Positions 1 to 12,230 of a stretch of 64,000 bases of DNA are shown piece by piece. Numbering within the stretch: position 1 is the stretch's first letter; each line of letters starts with the position of its first letter. The notes below the pieces were generated by a model. That model was not told the DNA's origin. It searched no databases and saw only the letters and a list, made by a program, of their open reading frames with translations. Source of the DNA: Peribolospora baueri (Eukaryota > Basidiomycota > Peribolosporomycetes > Peribolosporales > Peribolosporaceae); the NCBI GenBank assembly GCA_029717555.1, contig JAMDHS010000029.1, positions 170,639 to 234,638 of the forward strand, written 5' to 3'. A program made the position numbers and the translations under genes.

Positions 1-748
1 TTCCATCGCAACTTTCCTCTTCTCCAACCCCGTCTCACCGCCTCTTTAAACTTCCTCCAGGACTGGCTCCACCCGCTCTCTCCCTCTCTGTTTTGCCTCC
101 CCTGCCTCGTTCCCGAATCCGTCAGGTCGCCTGAATTCAGAGAAAAGCATGAATCAGGAAAAAAGACGGACAATAGGCTCAGTATGCACCTCTCTTGTGA
201 GTCACATTGACCTGCTTGGTGGGAAAAGGCCCACTTGTGTGAGCTGTGCTCCCTGATGATGGATGTGGGGGCCCGAACCTAGGATCTGGCGGATAAGAAT
301 ATGGAAAGCAGGTGGAAGATATTGGCAGCGTGGTCGGTGGTGGCGATGAGTGAGACTGTGGCCTAGATGTCTGCGATGCACCAGCGTTTCCGTCGTGGTT
401 GCTTGCCGGCAAGGCTTTTCTTGTTGATGATGACCCCGCCATCGTAGTAGATCGCTCTATGCAGTCAGACAGCACGGATAAGGTAAAAGGCACGGCAAAT
501 ACGGATGGTCATCCACCACGCAGCCTCTGGCTGATTCAGCGCGACTAAGAGACGAGGGGTAATCATTGCATCCATCGCGATCACCTAGCACAGGGAAGCG
601 GGTTACATGGCAGCGCTAACAGAGCAACAACGATGAGGACTTCCTGGACGGCCGTGACATCCACCCGATCGTCCATACAGCCGTAAGCTTATGAGATGAC
701 ATACCACTCGGAAGCGTTCTTCTTTAAAGCAAAAATAGCACCGGCAGG
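1..748. other. Intergenic, no supported gene
   Basis: This is the region 3' of the hem12-like gene. A short ATG-initiated reading frame on the minus strand (about 179-442, 87 codons, Ser/Pro-rich) could be the end of a small protein, but it has no recognisable domain, no clear splice sites and no composition that separates it from noise. Otherwise I see only pyrimidine-rich untranslated-looking sequence. Confidence 0.5.
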
Positions 749-2444
749 CTAATGCTCGGCCTCCTCAGCATAGACCTCCCTACTGATCTTCCTGACGCAC
801 TGCAAGAACCAGCGCATATCTTCTGGGTCGACGCCGGGAGTGATGCCGTGACCAAGGTTGGCGATGTACGCCCCGGAACCGCCGAAGCCTCCCTTCTTGC
901 TCCTAAGCATGTTTTCCACCTCCCTCTCGATCGCGTCTCTGCCCGCGTACAACACGGTCGGGTCCATGTTGCCTTGTAGCGCCACTCGGTGTGCGCACTC
1001 GCTCCGACCCTCTTCAGGAGCGTACGCTCGCCTGCTTGGCGCACACTCGCTCAGGACACGGCGCGCCACCGCGGGTTCGACGGTCCAATCCAGGCCGACG
1101 ACGTCGTACCCGCTTCGAGCGAGGTCGGAAAGAGCATAGTTGCCGACGCCCTTGGCGAAGACAATCATGGGGACGCTGTGCAGCTTGAGCGCCGAGAGCT
1201 CGTCGTGCACGACCGTGCAAATTTGACGGAGATAGGGAAGGCAGAAAGTCCGGAAGTCGCGCGGCGAGAGTTCGCCGGCCCAAGTGTCGAAGACTTGAAG
1301 GAGCTATTCGAGACGAGAAAATATGGAGTAAAAGACAGCAGCCGTTGTGAGCCGCCAGACTAGACTACAGGGGGCGACCTGACGGACACAGACGGCCACT
1401 TCAGGATTGCCTCACTCACCTGCGCACCCGCTTTGACCTGACCGACCAAAAAGTGAGCTGCGACGTCGGCGATGCGCTTGAGGAGCGCCTTGCTCTCGTC
1501 GGGGTACTTGAACAGCCAAGTCTTGGCGTTACGGAACTCCTTGCTGCCGCCTCCCTCAATCATGTACGCCATGAGAGTCCACGGCGCGCCACAAAAGCCA
1601 ATGAGCGGTACCTGTCCCGCGAGCTTTTGTCTAGTAAGCCGAATGGCATCGAAGACGTAGCCAAGCTCCTTGTCGATGTCGACTTTCTTTTTCAGCCTTT
1701 TGTCGACGTCCGCGGGGTTAAGCAAAGGTTCGGGGAAATGGGGGCCCTTGACGGGTAACATCTGCACCTCCATCCCCATGGCCTGAGGGATGACTAGAAT
1801 ATCGGAGAAAATAATGGCAGCGTCCAGAAGTCCCGCGTATCGTCGCACCGGTTGGAGAGTCACCTCGCACGCCAGCTCGGGGGTGCGGCATACTTCAAAA
1901 AACTCGTGTGATTCGCGGATCTTGCGGAACTCTGAAGGGGATTATGAATGATGGAGACCACGAGGAAGAAGAGTAGACGCCCGTCCGATCATTAGCGAAC
2001 CTTCCAGGAGGTGCAGAGCTCCGCCGGCCCATCATACTTCGGTCTCTTTCTGTCTGTCACCTCGTCCTGTGTCTTCCCTACATCGTCTGAGCCTGCCTAG
2101 CGCATTCATACACGTGCAATGCTGCAAGCATTTTTGCTCAGACTCACCGGGGAGGTACCGGCCGGCTTGGCGCATGACCCAGACGGGCGCTCTCTCTGTC
2201 TTTTCGCCTATAAAGAAATGCCACAGCGAGGCAGTCATGAAAAATAAATAAGAAAGGTAGGAGTCATAAGCCCAAGTTCGCATTTCTTCCTTCGCCTCCC
2301 TACCCCACACCCCACACCGAGACGCCGGTGAAAGGGCTCACCGCGAGCGGCGCGAATCATGATATCATTCTGCAAGCCCGGCGTTTCGCTGGGCTTGGAC
2401 GTGTCGGCCTGGGCCTTTTTTGTGAAGCCGCTGAGGTGATGCAT
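749..2444 (-). CDS. HEM12: Uroporphyrinogen decarboxylase, spliced
   Basis: Cytosolic haem-pathway enzyme that removes four acetate carboxyls from uroporphyrinogen III to give coproporphyrinogen III. The first exon starts at the ATG at 2442-2444 and encodes a short leader ending in [12 protein letters not shown]. The next carries the hallmark [13 protein letters not shown] segment, which holds the catalytic/substrate Arg. The middle exon (about 1400-1863) has the [12 protein letters not shown] segment with the conserved Asp and [17 protein letters not shown]. The last exon carries [10 protein letters not shown] and [12 protein letters not shown] with the conserved His, then the stop at 749-751. 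Several GTGAGT-type introns separate these blocks. Length and motif order match full-length fungal URO-D. The gene is divergent from the prefoldin gene, with about 220 bp between start codons. Identification is secure; exact exon edges in the middle were not all resolved. Confidence 0.95.
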
Positions 2445-2663
2445 GGCGAGAGGAGGAGGGCCCTTATTGGCGAGCGACGGGGCTTCGTCGATGTGGAGGA
2501 GTGAAAGGGGAGAAGAACAGCGTCGAGCTGACCTCAGCCTCGATGCTTGACTGCGGCTGATTCCGATGGGACTTATTTAAGCGCGCCTGGCCGATGAGAG
2601 AGTGCGACGGCGTCGATTGTTCACGTACATCTTTCAACCGACGTCCTCCTCCTCGTTAGAAAG

Positions 2664-3510
2664 ATGTCGGGCGCTGCAAAGGCGTCCTCGTCACCGTCTC
2701 CATCTGTCAAGAAGAAGGAGCAGCTCTCCGACCAAGGTGCGCGCGCCGGGAAGAGAGGCCAAAGGCGGACCGAGGGGCGTTCTTGACCATGGCCTCCCTC
2801 GTCGATTCATACCTTCGCCCTTCCTTCTTACCCCTACAACAGAAATCACGCAGCGATACCAGCAACAGAAAAATGAGCTTCAAGGCCTAGCACAGAAGAT
2901 CGGCGAGCTGGAAAGTGAGGCGGACGAGCATGCGTGAGTGTGTGCATGTGATATTCTTCCTTTCGTACTTTTTTCGACTCTTGAGCCTCTCGCTCTTCGC
3001 TGCCTTCTCATTTTACTGGGTCTCTCTCCGTTGCTTGCCGAATGCATCTTTTCTCTTTCCACCGTCCCTACTGGCGTATTCCACCCGCCAACTCAGGTTG
3101 GTCGTGGAGACCCTGACAGAAGCGCAAAAGGCCGACCCGAACCGCAAGTGCTTCCGCATGATTGGCGGTGTGCTCGTCGAGCGCACCGCCAAAGAAGTCT
3201 TGCCCGCTTTGCAGACGAATGCTACAGGGGTGAGTGCAGTCAATGAGAGGATGAGCTCGTTCCCGGCCAAGGCACAAAGGAGCATCGGGGGTCGCTGGCT
3301 GAGGTGCCTTCGCCCCTCTCTCCTTCCCATCGGACGGCCTTTCAACTTCATACGTGCCATCGCTTCTTTCTCACACCCGCGAACACTTATTCTCTCCAGC
3401 TGAAAAACGTCATCGCCCAATTGGTGCAAAAGTACAAGGAGACGGAGGACCAGCTGGTCGTGTTTTCCCGGGAGCATGGCATCCAGATCACCACTCGAGG
3501 TGCGGTGTGA
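2664..3510 (+). CDS. GIM4: Prefoldin subunit 2 (GIM4-like)
   Basis: Beta-type subunit of the hexameric prefoldin co-chaperone that hands nascent actin and tubulin to the CCT chaperonin in the cytosol. I read four exons, 2664-2736, 2843-2933, 3097-3229 and 3400-3510, joined by canonical GT...AG introns, giving 135 residues, the usual prefoldin-beta size. The N-terminal coiled-coil helix (ITQRYQQQKNELQGLAQKI) is followed by the conserved hairpin RKCFRMIGGVLVERT and a second helix (NVIAQLVQKYKETEDQL). The start is the first ATG after the promoter. Its client chaperonin CCT2 lies only 4 kb away in the same window, which may be coincidence. Confidence 0.93.
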
Positions 3511-3990
3511 CGGCGCGATGTTGCAATATGACGAAGGGCGGCGTGGTGGAGCTGAGAGCGGGGACTGGTCGTTTCAGCAGTTGCTTATTGCATCCAGTGC
3601 CGGTGGCAGTGTATCTGTGTATCTACCTTTCCGCTTTGAATCATACCGGATCGGTGCCCACAATGCTGAATACTTCTCCATGATTAAAATGGTATACAAT
3701 GAACAAGCTCCGTACAAAAACAGAAACGACACGAGAAGAGGTAGATACTATCAGGCGATATGAGGTTGAACCCCAATGGCTGGCAGCAGCGGGTTGATGG
3801 ATGATGCCAGAAGCGGCCAAAACAACCGCAAAAGACTGTCTTCCGTACGGCTCGGGTATACGTGATGGTACGATCTCTCAGCCTAGGTAATCGGACAAAA
3901 AACAGGAGTACGGAAATGTGTGCACGTCAGTACACCCCAGTCCACGATCTTCTCCTATACTGTTGGGGACGCGAGAAGAAGTGGCGCAGC
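3511..3990. other. Convergent intergenic region
   Basis: This is the 3' to 3' space between the prefoldin gene and YPI1. It is AT-richer than the flanks, with A-rich runs near 3690-3730 that could serve polyadenylation. No gene was seen. Confidence 0.5.
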
Positions 3991-4851
3991 TCACTCACCC
4001 CTGCTTTTTGGGTTCGGCTGCCTCTCGTACGCATTTGGACTGCGCGGTCTCTCAGCCTCCTCTTCGACCATCGTGGAACTGCCTCCCTTCTTCCGCTTCC
4101 TTCCCTTTCCTCCGCCACCATTCTCCTTCGCTCGGGGCGTATGCGCGCCGTCACATGCGTGCTCGTGGTCATGAGAGTGGTGATGATGACCGTCGTCTTC
4201 CCTCCGTCTAGACCGGATGACGCTTGGGCGCCGAGGTCCACCCGCCCCCCCTTCACTCTCGGACGAGTATGCTGAAGAACCAGAGTCCGAGTCTGAGTCT
4301 GATTCATCGGAGCTGTCGCTCGACGAGGACTCGTCGGACGATTCGGCAAAGGCTCGAGGTTTGTGGTAAATGCAGCAGACTTCACGACGGAAAGTGAAAA
4401 GAGATAAGGAGGCAAAAAAAGAGGACGTGAGTACACGCTCGCCACCAAAAACAAACGGGCGGAGATATTAGGGTTTCCTCGCCGCGGGCAGGTCTCCCTA
4501 GTATTCTCCACCAAGTTACTCACTCTTCGAGCTTTTCCTTCCCAGTCCCTCGTTATCAACAACACCCTCCTCCCACTGTACCCTCCTTTCCCGTGTCGGT
4601 CCTCCCCTCAACCGAAGTACGCCAGCCACCTCGCCACGGCCACCATGACCGTCACGCTGAGCTTCGTCTCCAGACGAGCCGGCGGTGGGCACGTCGTGGA
4701 TGACTTGGGTTCGAGAGCCGTCTCGGAGAGCGGCCGTCGACTGCGCGGCTGCACGGGAGTGAACTGGTTCGGGCATGGGAACAGAGGAAAGCGCTGGAAG
4801 GGCGGACGAACGAGGACTGATGGTCGTCGATGGCGGACAGGAGCCGCCCAA
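3991..4851 (-). CDS. YPI1: Type 1 protein phosphatase inhibitor, YPI1/inhibitor-3
   Basis: Small nuclear regulator of protein phosphatase 1 (Glc7), homologous to human PPP1R11. Exon 1 (4851-4524) ends in LRLRGG, then VQWEEGVVDNEGLGRKSSK. Exon 2 (4379-3991) continues ICCIYHKPRAFAESSDES, so the intron (4380-4523) falls inside the family's signature between the 'VDNE..G.KKSK' and 'ICCIYHK' blocks and splices it perfectly (phase 1). The RVQW segment matches the RVxF-type PP1 docking site. The tail is acidic Ser/Asp-rich, followed by a His-rich patch and Lys/Arg. The total of 238 residues is longer than yeast Ypi1 through its low-complexity ends. ATG 4851 was chosen as the first in frame; an internal Met is possible. 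The gene is divergent from the Swt1-like gene. Confidence 0.88.
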
Positions 4852-5039
4852 TCGAGCCTGCTAATAAGTTGGCCGGCTTTTGGGAGGCGGATGATCGGGC
4901 GAACAACGATCGCCGTCTGTCGCCGCCTATCTCCTCGCAGCCGCTCGGGCCTTCTCCTCTGTCGTCACAGCAAAAGCCATATCCCGTATCGTTCCTCTTC
5001 CCATGTAGTCGGCCACCTCGCTCCTCGTGAGGGCCCCTC

Positions 5040-7315
5040 ATGCTGTCAGCTGCTCTCAGAGGGTCCTTTATCGTCCCAAACATGCCCACATACGCCGACG
5101 ACTGGAACTCGCGCCAGCTCGCCCAGCGCTCTCTCGACGTTTCCGGTCCCGTGTACATCGAAGTCAGCCGGGCGGAGGGCGGAGGCGAGGTGTGGGACGA
5201 GCAGGATGGCATGGACGTTGACGCCGTCGAGCTAGATGACGAAAAGCTCACCGACGTTGTGGAGCAGGTGTGGAAGGCTAGGGAAGGGGGCTGGGCGCTT
5301 GGTGCCGAAGTCAAGATCGGAAGGGAATTCGGGGTCACACTTGTGAGTACGGCCCATTCCCGCTGCTGAGTGCTGTCCTCACTCATAGCATATATTCCGA
5401 CCAATAACCACTTCCTTTGCTTGTAGCTTGACGATTCGTCGTCCTTTTTAGGCGACGCTACCTCTCATCCGGCCACCTACCTCGTTCTCGACACTAACGT
5501 CCTCATTTCCAACCTGGCTCTTACCACCGCCCTCTACCAATTCCTGCGATCGTTTCCTATCGAAAGGCGTCCTGTCACTTTGGTGATACCTTATATGGTG
5601 CTCTCCGAGCTGGACAACCTCAAAGACGTCCATTCCGTCGGTCCCAAGGCCCGAATGGCCAGCGCGTGGCTCGTCGACGCCATGCAGAGCGAAAGAGATC
5701 CGGCCGGTATTGGCGAGCAAGGAGATTGGAAAGGACGCGCGCTTGTGGTCCAAGGGCGGCAAGAGCATGCCGCCATTGCTGGCGCCTCGTCCGGCGGTGT
5801 GAGTATTCTCTTCCTCTTCCTAGATCATTGTCAGTCGCTTCGATATTTCGCTCGCTCACATACGACGGGCACTGTGTCTCGATCCTGCAGAACAATGACG
5901 ATGTCATCGTCTCTGTCTGCGTCCATCTCCGCCAGCGCTCTGGCTCAGGTGGAGTGGTCTTCTTCTCTCACGACAACAATGCGACGCTTAAAGCCTCCGC
6001 CGATGGTGTACCTGTCTTGACTCTTCGAGACCTTAGGGCCTGCGAAGTCGTGGAGAAGTATGGTCACAGACAGGTCGCTCTAGATAAGGTGGTGATCAGG
6101 GTCAGAGCTCTCGCTGTCAAGGCGTCGCCGGCACCGACACCGGGCGTCGATACTGCAGATGTTGCACCCATTGCTCATCCGGCTTGCAGCTCGCCGACGG
6201 CACAGGCTTCCTCCGCCACCTATCCAGGCGCCGGCGGTTCATCAGCATTGCCGCCCCGGACAGAGAGCATAGACTGGTTAGGCTCAAGGCCCCAGTTAAC
6301 CTCAGTATCATCTATGAGCTCAGCCTTTTCTGCAGCCTCCCCAGAATCTCCCTCGCCCACCCTTTCCAAGCCCTCGTCCGTGGCCTCTGGTAGCCTTCCT
6401 GCGCGTCGCCACAGCGCATCACACAAGTGCAAGCCTTCTCGCTCTGTATCGTATCAGCCGCCCCCCCTTTCGCCTCATGCGCTCCACGCAGAAATACGCG
6501 ACTACATCAATACATTTGTCCCTCAAGCCATCTACAATTTTCTCATACCCCCATCGATGATACCCGACGACCAACAGTGGCAGAACATGACTGCATTGGA
6601 GTGCTTTGTTTACATGCTCCGTCATTGGGATTCTCCTGTCGGAGACGGAGGGAGAGCGATGAAGGAGGCGTTCGCAGAGACAGACGAACCGCAGCTTTCT
6701 ACTTGGTCGTCTGGGTTGCGCGCAAACTCCTCGAGGTCAACTTCTCTGAGCGCGCGCGTGGCGACGTCGGGAGCGAGCATCTGGGCTCCTCCGTCGTCGT
6801 CTTCGCCTTCCTCGTCCACGTCTTCCCCCTCACGCAGCGTTTTCAAAGGCCGCGACCAAGCGGGGCTTGTTCGCCGAAAGCGCTCAGAGGGGGAGCTGGC
6901 GAACGTGTACGACGATGTTTTCCTGCTCGTCTCCTTTTTCGGTCACCCCCCACCGCCGCCCTCGGAAGCGCCCGCAACTAGTCCGCGCTCCCCCTCTTCC
7001 CCTATCTCCCAACAACCCTTCATCATGACGCAAGCGGACCAAAAGGCATGGAGATCGGTCCTGAATGCCCTCCAACAGGTCCTCCTCTCGGGCTCGCTCT
7101 TGGACGCAGACGGAGGCTGGAGGAAGATCGAGGCGGAGGAGGCTGTGAGGCAATGGAAGAGCGAGATGCGGCGGATGGTCAATTCGGCGGTTACCATCGG
7201 CGGCGGCGTCGATCTCTCGCCTGCTGATTCTACGGCCATCGTCCCGGCATCGACAACTAGCGTGGATGACGGCAATTTGGGGAATGGGATGGACCTCGAT
7301 CCCGATGTACCTTAG
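5040..7315 (+). CDS. Swt1-like PIN-domain endoribonuclease
   Basis: Three exons (5040-5342, 5427-5798, 5891-7315) give 699 residues, or 685 if the second ATG at 5082 is used. Residues about 115-240 form a PIN nuclease domain: YLVLDTNVLISNL supplies the first catalytic Asp, LSELDNLKD the second acidic patch, and FFSHDNNATLKASADG the distal Asp segment. A long Ser/Pro/Ala linker follows. A C-terminal helical domain (from LHAEIRDYINTFVPQAIYNF) resembles the HEPN-like region of Swt1 proteins. Yeast Swt1 is a nuclear-pore-associated endoribonuclease that destroys unspliced or faulty mRNPs. The PIN call is firm; the Swt1 assignment rests on domain order and is less certain. Confidence 0.8.
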
Positions 7316-7613
7316 TGACGCAACCGTGCCGTCTTGGAAAGCATCACATACAGAGACCTGCACGTCCTCCCATCTGTCTGTTGATCAGTCTGGAATATAT
7401 CACGAGGCAAGAAGAATGAATTCCTGGCTCGCAGCAATACATAGGGAAATCTCATTGTCGGATATTATTGATTGTCTACCGCCCCTCGTGTACATGTACA
7501 TTTTTGCACGCAGCAAAGACGCGGTCGCCGATTCGGTGCTTCCCGCGGCATCGACCTGGCCTAGACCGGCCTCATAAAGGGAGCAAGGACGGGGAACGAG
7601 TTAAGCCAGGCTC

Positions 7614-10188
7614 TCAGTGGGCCTCACGCTTGCGCGGCGCCGCCTTGAGGATGTCGTCAACCCTGTGCCAAGCCAACACGACCGAGAACGATGGGTGTCA
7701 GTATCCGACTCCTCATAAAGCCGAACATGATCCTTGTTTGGGAAAGGAAATAGCAGCCCACCTAAGGATCATCTCAGCGGCCTCGCTCGCAGAGAGAACG
7801 ACCTGTCTCTTGAGTTTGTACGACTCGGTGACACCGAGGTCCAACATGGACGCCACGGTGCCGCTGTTGAGGTCTACGGACGGCAGATGCGAAGAGGCGA
7901 AAACAGTCATAAGCAGGTCATTCCGAGACGAAGAACGCGGCGTGATGTACCCACCCAAGCCTGCCGTCTTATCATTGGCTTGGTGTGCAGCTCGCAGTTT
8001 AGCGACGAGGTCGGAAGAATCCAGGCCGGCATTGTCAGCCAGGATGGTTGGGATCTGCCGGTAAGATGAAGAGCGGAAGAGTCGCAGACGTCAAGGTTAA
8101 GGCGCGTGTCCACCGTCAGCCCCATTCGGCGCCATCCACTGACCTGTCGCAACGCCCGTGCAAACGCCTCGGTAGCAAGCGCCTTCTTGCCCATCGTCCT
8201 TCGCGCCTCTTCATCTACGGCTTTACTCATCTCCATCTCAGAGCAACCTCCGCCGAGACAAATCCGCGTCTCCTTGACCGTCTGGGAGAGGACAGCGAGC
8301 GCGTCGTGCAAGGACCTCTCTGCTTCGTCCACCATCTGGGTGGTGGCGCCTCTGAGGACGATGGTGCAAGCCTCTCCCGCGGCGACGCCAGAGAACTTGA
8401 TGAGCTGATCAAGACAAACGCCGGGGTTTTCACGGTTCGGATCAACGAAGACTTAGAAATTAAAAGGTCTAGTACCCAATTGAGGACAACGCTCACCTTG
8501 TCCTCCCCGATCATGATCTCCTCCACCTTTTCGCAGTACCCCAGCTTGACCTTATCGGGGCGATCGAAAGTAGAGGCGATTTCGCCGCCAGTCACGAGTG
8601 CGAGGCGCTCGACGCCCTCGAAGTCAGCATGCTCGATGACCATGATGCCCGCCTCGGCCATAAGCGACTCTGGCCAGTTGTAGACGAGTTGACGGTTCAC
8701 AAAGACATTGATGCCCAGCGCCTTGATCTTGTTCACCTTCTCCTTCATTTTCTCCTGTGCGTCGTTACGACGTATGATCGAACCAATGGAGGTCAGCTGA
8801 CACTCAGGCTGAGGTTTGGTCCACGAGACCCGCCAAGTTGGCCACGCACCCGCTCGGCTCGCTCGAGCTCGGCGAGCTTGCCCGTGCCTTCTACCCGCAC
8901 GCGCGCGCCGAAGATCTTGATCTTGTCCGTGTCCATAGCTGCGATGCGAAGCGTAGAAGATAAAACAGACAGTATACGACGTCAACATGAGCTATGGCAC
9001 GCTACCAGCTCCACTTGTGTTCGAAATGACTGACAGGTGTTGGCGATCAGAATCTTCGCCTTCTCAATCTTCTTCGGGCAGTTCGTCCCAATCCGCTTGT
9101 CCAAAATGAAGCCTTAAGAGCAGAATAATAACATGAGCACAGACGCGTCTGGATTCGACAGTAGCGAGAAACCCACCTTCGTCCAGGTACGAATCTTCCA
9201 GCTTGCCGCCCACCTTCTTGATAATTTGGATGTTCTCTAAATTTGTGCTTCCCTAGAAGGACACAGCAGAAAGTGAAAGAAAGAAAGAAACCGATTGAAT
9301 TACTGAGCTCTTGCACCTCCTGAGTAAGAGCCAGCAAATTCGTCAGAGGTCACGCAAAGCCGCCTATGCCCCTCACCTTCAAACGAAGCACGGCATCCAC
9401 GGCGAGATTGGCGAAGTAGTCCTTGTCGGCGTTCAGGACTTTGGAAGACAGAGTCGTACGGGCAATGTTAAACAAATCCTTTCGGAAGGCCGCAGGATCG
9501 GCGCTGCGAGGACGAACGGAGAAGACGGCAAGCGTCAGTGGACGTGCACGCGTACACGGGTTAGGATGCGCAGCGACTGCTCACCTATGGTCCGTGGCAA
9601 CGTCCTCCAATGCCCTCAAGGCAGCGGCGCTCGCAATCCTGTACCCCTCCACGATAGTCTGCGGGTGGATCTTCTGCTCGATGAGCCTCTCTGCCTCTCT
9701 GAGAAGCTCAGCAGCGAGCACGCAGACGGAGGTGGTGCCGTCTCCAACCTCGTCGTCCTGCACCTTGGAGATGTTGACAAGGATCTTGGCGGCGGCGTTG
9801 TCAAGGTAGATGGACTTCAAAATCGTCGCGCCGTCGTTGGTGACCACGAGCGAGTCTGATCCGGCTGACTGGAGGATCTTGTTCATGCCTTTGGGGCCGA
9901 GGGTCGACTTAACTAGGTCGCCCAGGGCGAGGGCGCCGACAAAAGAGGAGAGACTGGAGAAGACAACTCATCAGAGACTCTCATGTTCAGCTGACGGCCA
10001 GCTCGCGGACTCACCGAGCATTCTCCGCCCTTTCTTGAGTCGCCTGCGCGTAGGGATCGAAGGAAGAATATGACCCATCAGAACCTCCCCGTGACGTCGG
10101 CGCGCACAACGCTCTCATATGCGGCAAAGGCAAGGGAGAATGTGAGTGCCCGCTCACTCACCTCTTGTCCGAAAATCTGCATCGACAT
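7614..10188 (-). CDS. CCT2: CCT/TRiC chaperonin subunit beta
   Basis: ATP-dependent folding chamber subunit of the cytosolic type II chaperonin. The ATG at 10186-10188 opens a short exon; the next exons give [24 protein letters not shown] and [16 protein letters not shown]. Later blocks include [12 protein letters not shown], the ATPase motif [31 protein letters not shown], a GGEIAS segment, [36 protein letters not shown] and a C-terminal [15 protein letters not shown] before the stop at 7614-7616. The beta-specific '[25 protein letters not shown]' context separates it from the other seven subunits. At least seven introns interrupt it. No lesion was seen. Confidence 0.93.
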
Positions 10189-10710
10189 GTTGGCTAGGAG
10201 TTACGGAGGCGAGGACGAAGACAAAAGCCAGCCTGGACACGCACAGCACAGCGAATACTTGATCGTCATCTCAACGAAGGTTGGAGCTTCGACTGCGGCG
10301 CGTGAGACGACGCCGTTACCCTACCGCAGCAATATGGTTATGTGCCTGACCCTTGGCTTGTCCCATTCCGTCCGCTCTCGTCCAACTCTGCCCGACGAGG
10401 TTGGCGAAGAGGAGTCGCAATCGTCCATGACATATCTCGTTGAACACGAACGGCATCGCAATCGTCCATTGCAGGGACTGGCCCTCGTTGAACTCGAGGG
10501 TGTTGCAATCATCCATGACATCTATTGTTTCACCGTACGCCAGGTTCGCACGACAGCCTCCTCCGCTCGCCTCGGGTGACGCAGTATATATTGGCAGCGC
10601 GAAGAACATTCGCATTCCTCACCTGTTTGGCTTTCGGTTGCCCCGGTCCGCACCCATTTTTTTCTTTTATTACTCACGTTCTTTCAGCATCTCAGCTCAT
10701 TCTTTCCAAC
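10189..10710. promoter_or_regulatory. Bidirectional promoter with short direct repeats
   Basis: This separates CCT2 (-) from the small secreted protein (+). A 14-base motif beginning TCGCAATCGTCCAT occurs at 10416 and 10457, and a degenerate copy (GCAATCATCCAT) at about 10504. The element CTCGTTGAAC recurs at 10437 and 10486. Together they look like an imperfect array of units of about 41-49 bp. A TATA box follows at 10585. The repeats may be activator sites, but that is inference. Confidence 0.45.
10585..10590 (+). promoter_or_regulatory. TATA box of the small Gly/Asn-rich protein gene
   Basis: GTATATATTGG lies 121-126 bp upstream of the ATG at 10711. A very similar arrangement (TATATAA about 150 bp upstream) precedes the paralogue at 26990, which supports both sites. 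Confidence 0.6.
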
Positions 10711-11549
10711 ATGAAGCTCGCCAACGGCTTTGTTGCCCTCGTCTTGGCGGCCGTCACCGTCAGCGCTCTCCCCGTGCACGAGGCCGACGCCCTCTTAGGC
10801 CGCGGCGAACTCGCCTCGGTCAACGGATCTCCTGACAACCTGCTCGCTGCTCGCTCCAGCAACGGCTATGACTACAGCAAGTACCGCGCCGGCTTCTCTG
10901 CGGCCAACTTCTTCGGCGGAAACGGTAACCAGCAGGTGAGCTTGACCGGACGCACTGGCTGCGCTCACCCTTTGCGGATCAACACCAGTGGCTGTCCAAC
11001 GGCCTCTTATCTTTGACTTGACACTTCTCACCCTCCCCGCTCGTATCAGTCCAACGGCTCTGGCGACGCCAATGACCAGGCCAACGATTCTGGCAATGCC
11101 AAGGCCAAGCAGATGGCCAACGGCGGAAAGGGTGGTAAGGGCGGTAACGGTCAGAACAAGGCCAGCGGACATGCTTATGCCGTGCGTACTGCCGTCATTT
11201 TCGCTTTATTCCTGATCGCATCGTTTGTGCTTGGTTTTTTTGCTTACATCACTACAACAATCTCACATCTGACCGAATGACTCGCCAACAGTCCTATGGT
11301 GGCGTCAATGTTTTGAGTGGAAACGCGATCGCCCTGGGCGGTAACGGTGGTATGGGTGGCTGGGGTGGGCAGGGAGGCACGAACCGCAACACTGGTGAGT
11401 GTGAAGAACGCGCAGGATCATCGAAAGCAAGCAAGCACGTCGACACTAATCCTCGAACTCGGTTGACCATTTCTCATACTCTTTCTCGATTTCCAGGCGG
11501 TCTTAACAAGTCCGCCGCTGTCGCTCCCGATCCCGTCTTGCCCGCCTGA
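10711..11549 (+). CDS. Small secreted Gly/Asn-rich modular protein (paralogue A)
   Basis: Four exons (10711-10935, 11050-11181, 11292-11394, 11497-11549) encode 170 residues. A hydrophobic signal peptide (about residues 1-20, LVLAAVTVSALP) is followed by a short propeptide-like stretch. Two modules shared with the genes at 26990 and 56497 come next: a GNQQ/SNGSG...SGNAKAKQMANGG block in its own phase-0 exon, and an IALGGNGGMGGWGGQGG block ending NRNTGGLN. It is smaller than its relatives, has one copy of each module and lacks their Lys-Arg sites. I do not recognise a database domain. It is probably a secreted surface or matrix protein. The function is unknown. Confidence 0.8.
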
Positions 11550-12230
11550 TCTCGTCAAGGATGGAGGCGACATAATGTCCTCCTGACCGGTCAAAGGAGG
11601 TGTGGTCATCATGGCATCGTCCAACAACCTCCTTCTGCACGGTCGCCGCCGCTTCTCTTCGCCACCCAAGCGTGACACTTGGGATATACGGTCAAAAGGT
11701 TAGGAGGGGCTGGCGTGGTGGGACAATGTTGTCCTCTTCTCTCTAGCATGTTTGTCCATGTATTGCTCCGTGCCCGTGGCCAGAGGTCCCTTAGCAATAC
11801 ATGTACTTCATGCTTTAAAAAGAAAAAGCAGGATTATTATATTCTTTTCCTCGTCTACGGCCAGGAAGAAAGAACGGTGCCTTGTCGGTATCCGTCTCAA
11901 ACGAGCCCAGGCAGACGGCGCTCAGTGCGATCCCCATGGAGAGGCGCAAAGAGGATCGAGGAGGGACGCTGATTCTTCCGCTCCAACAGAGGAACATTAC
12001 ACGACCCGTCTTCCGGGTCTCCAAGATGCGCTCTCGACGCCCCGCCTCTTCTCGACATCAACGCGTTGTTGACCAGATCGGAACAGTACAGGAAGACGTC
12101 GAAAGACTTCGATCACCCACTCCCGTCCTCCCGTCGCCCCACTTCGCCCGCTCCAACTCGCCTCGACTCGGCCCGAACCCGCCCGTCTAGGCAGCACATG
12201 ACACCGGTATGGCACAGTCAAGGCGCTCGC
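11550..12230. other. Convergent intergenic region
   Basis: This is the 3' to 3' space between the small secreted protein and the BIG1-like gene. A short AT-rich patch near 11815-11850 may be a polyadenylation region. Overlapping open frames here have no domain or start context that I can support. Confidence 0.5.

Noticed and set aside
3955-3996. Possible tiny last intron and 5-nt exon of YPI1
   Set aside because: The intron would be only about 36 nt. Simple read-through gives a stop two codons later, so the unspliced end was used.
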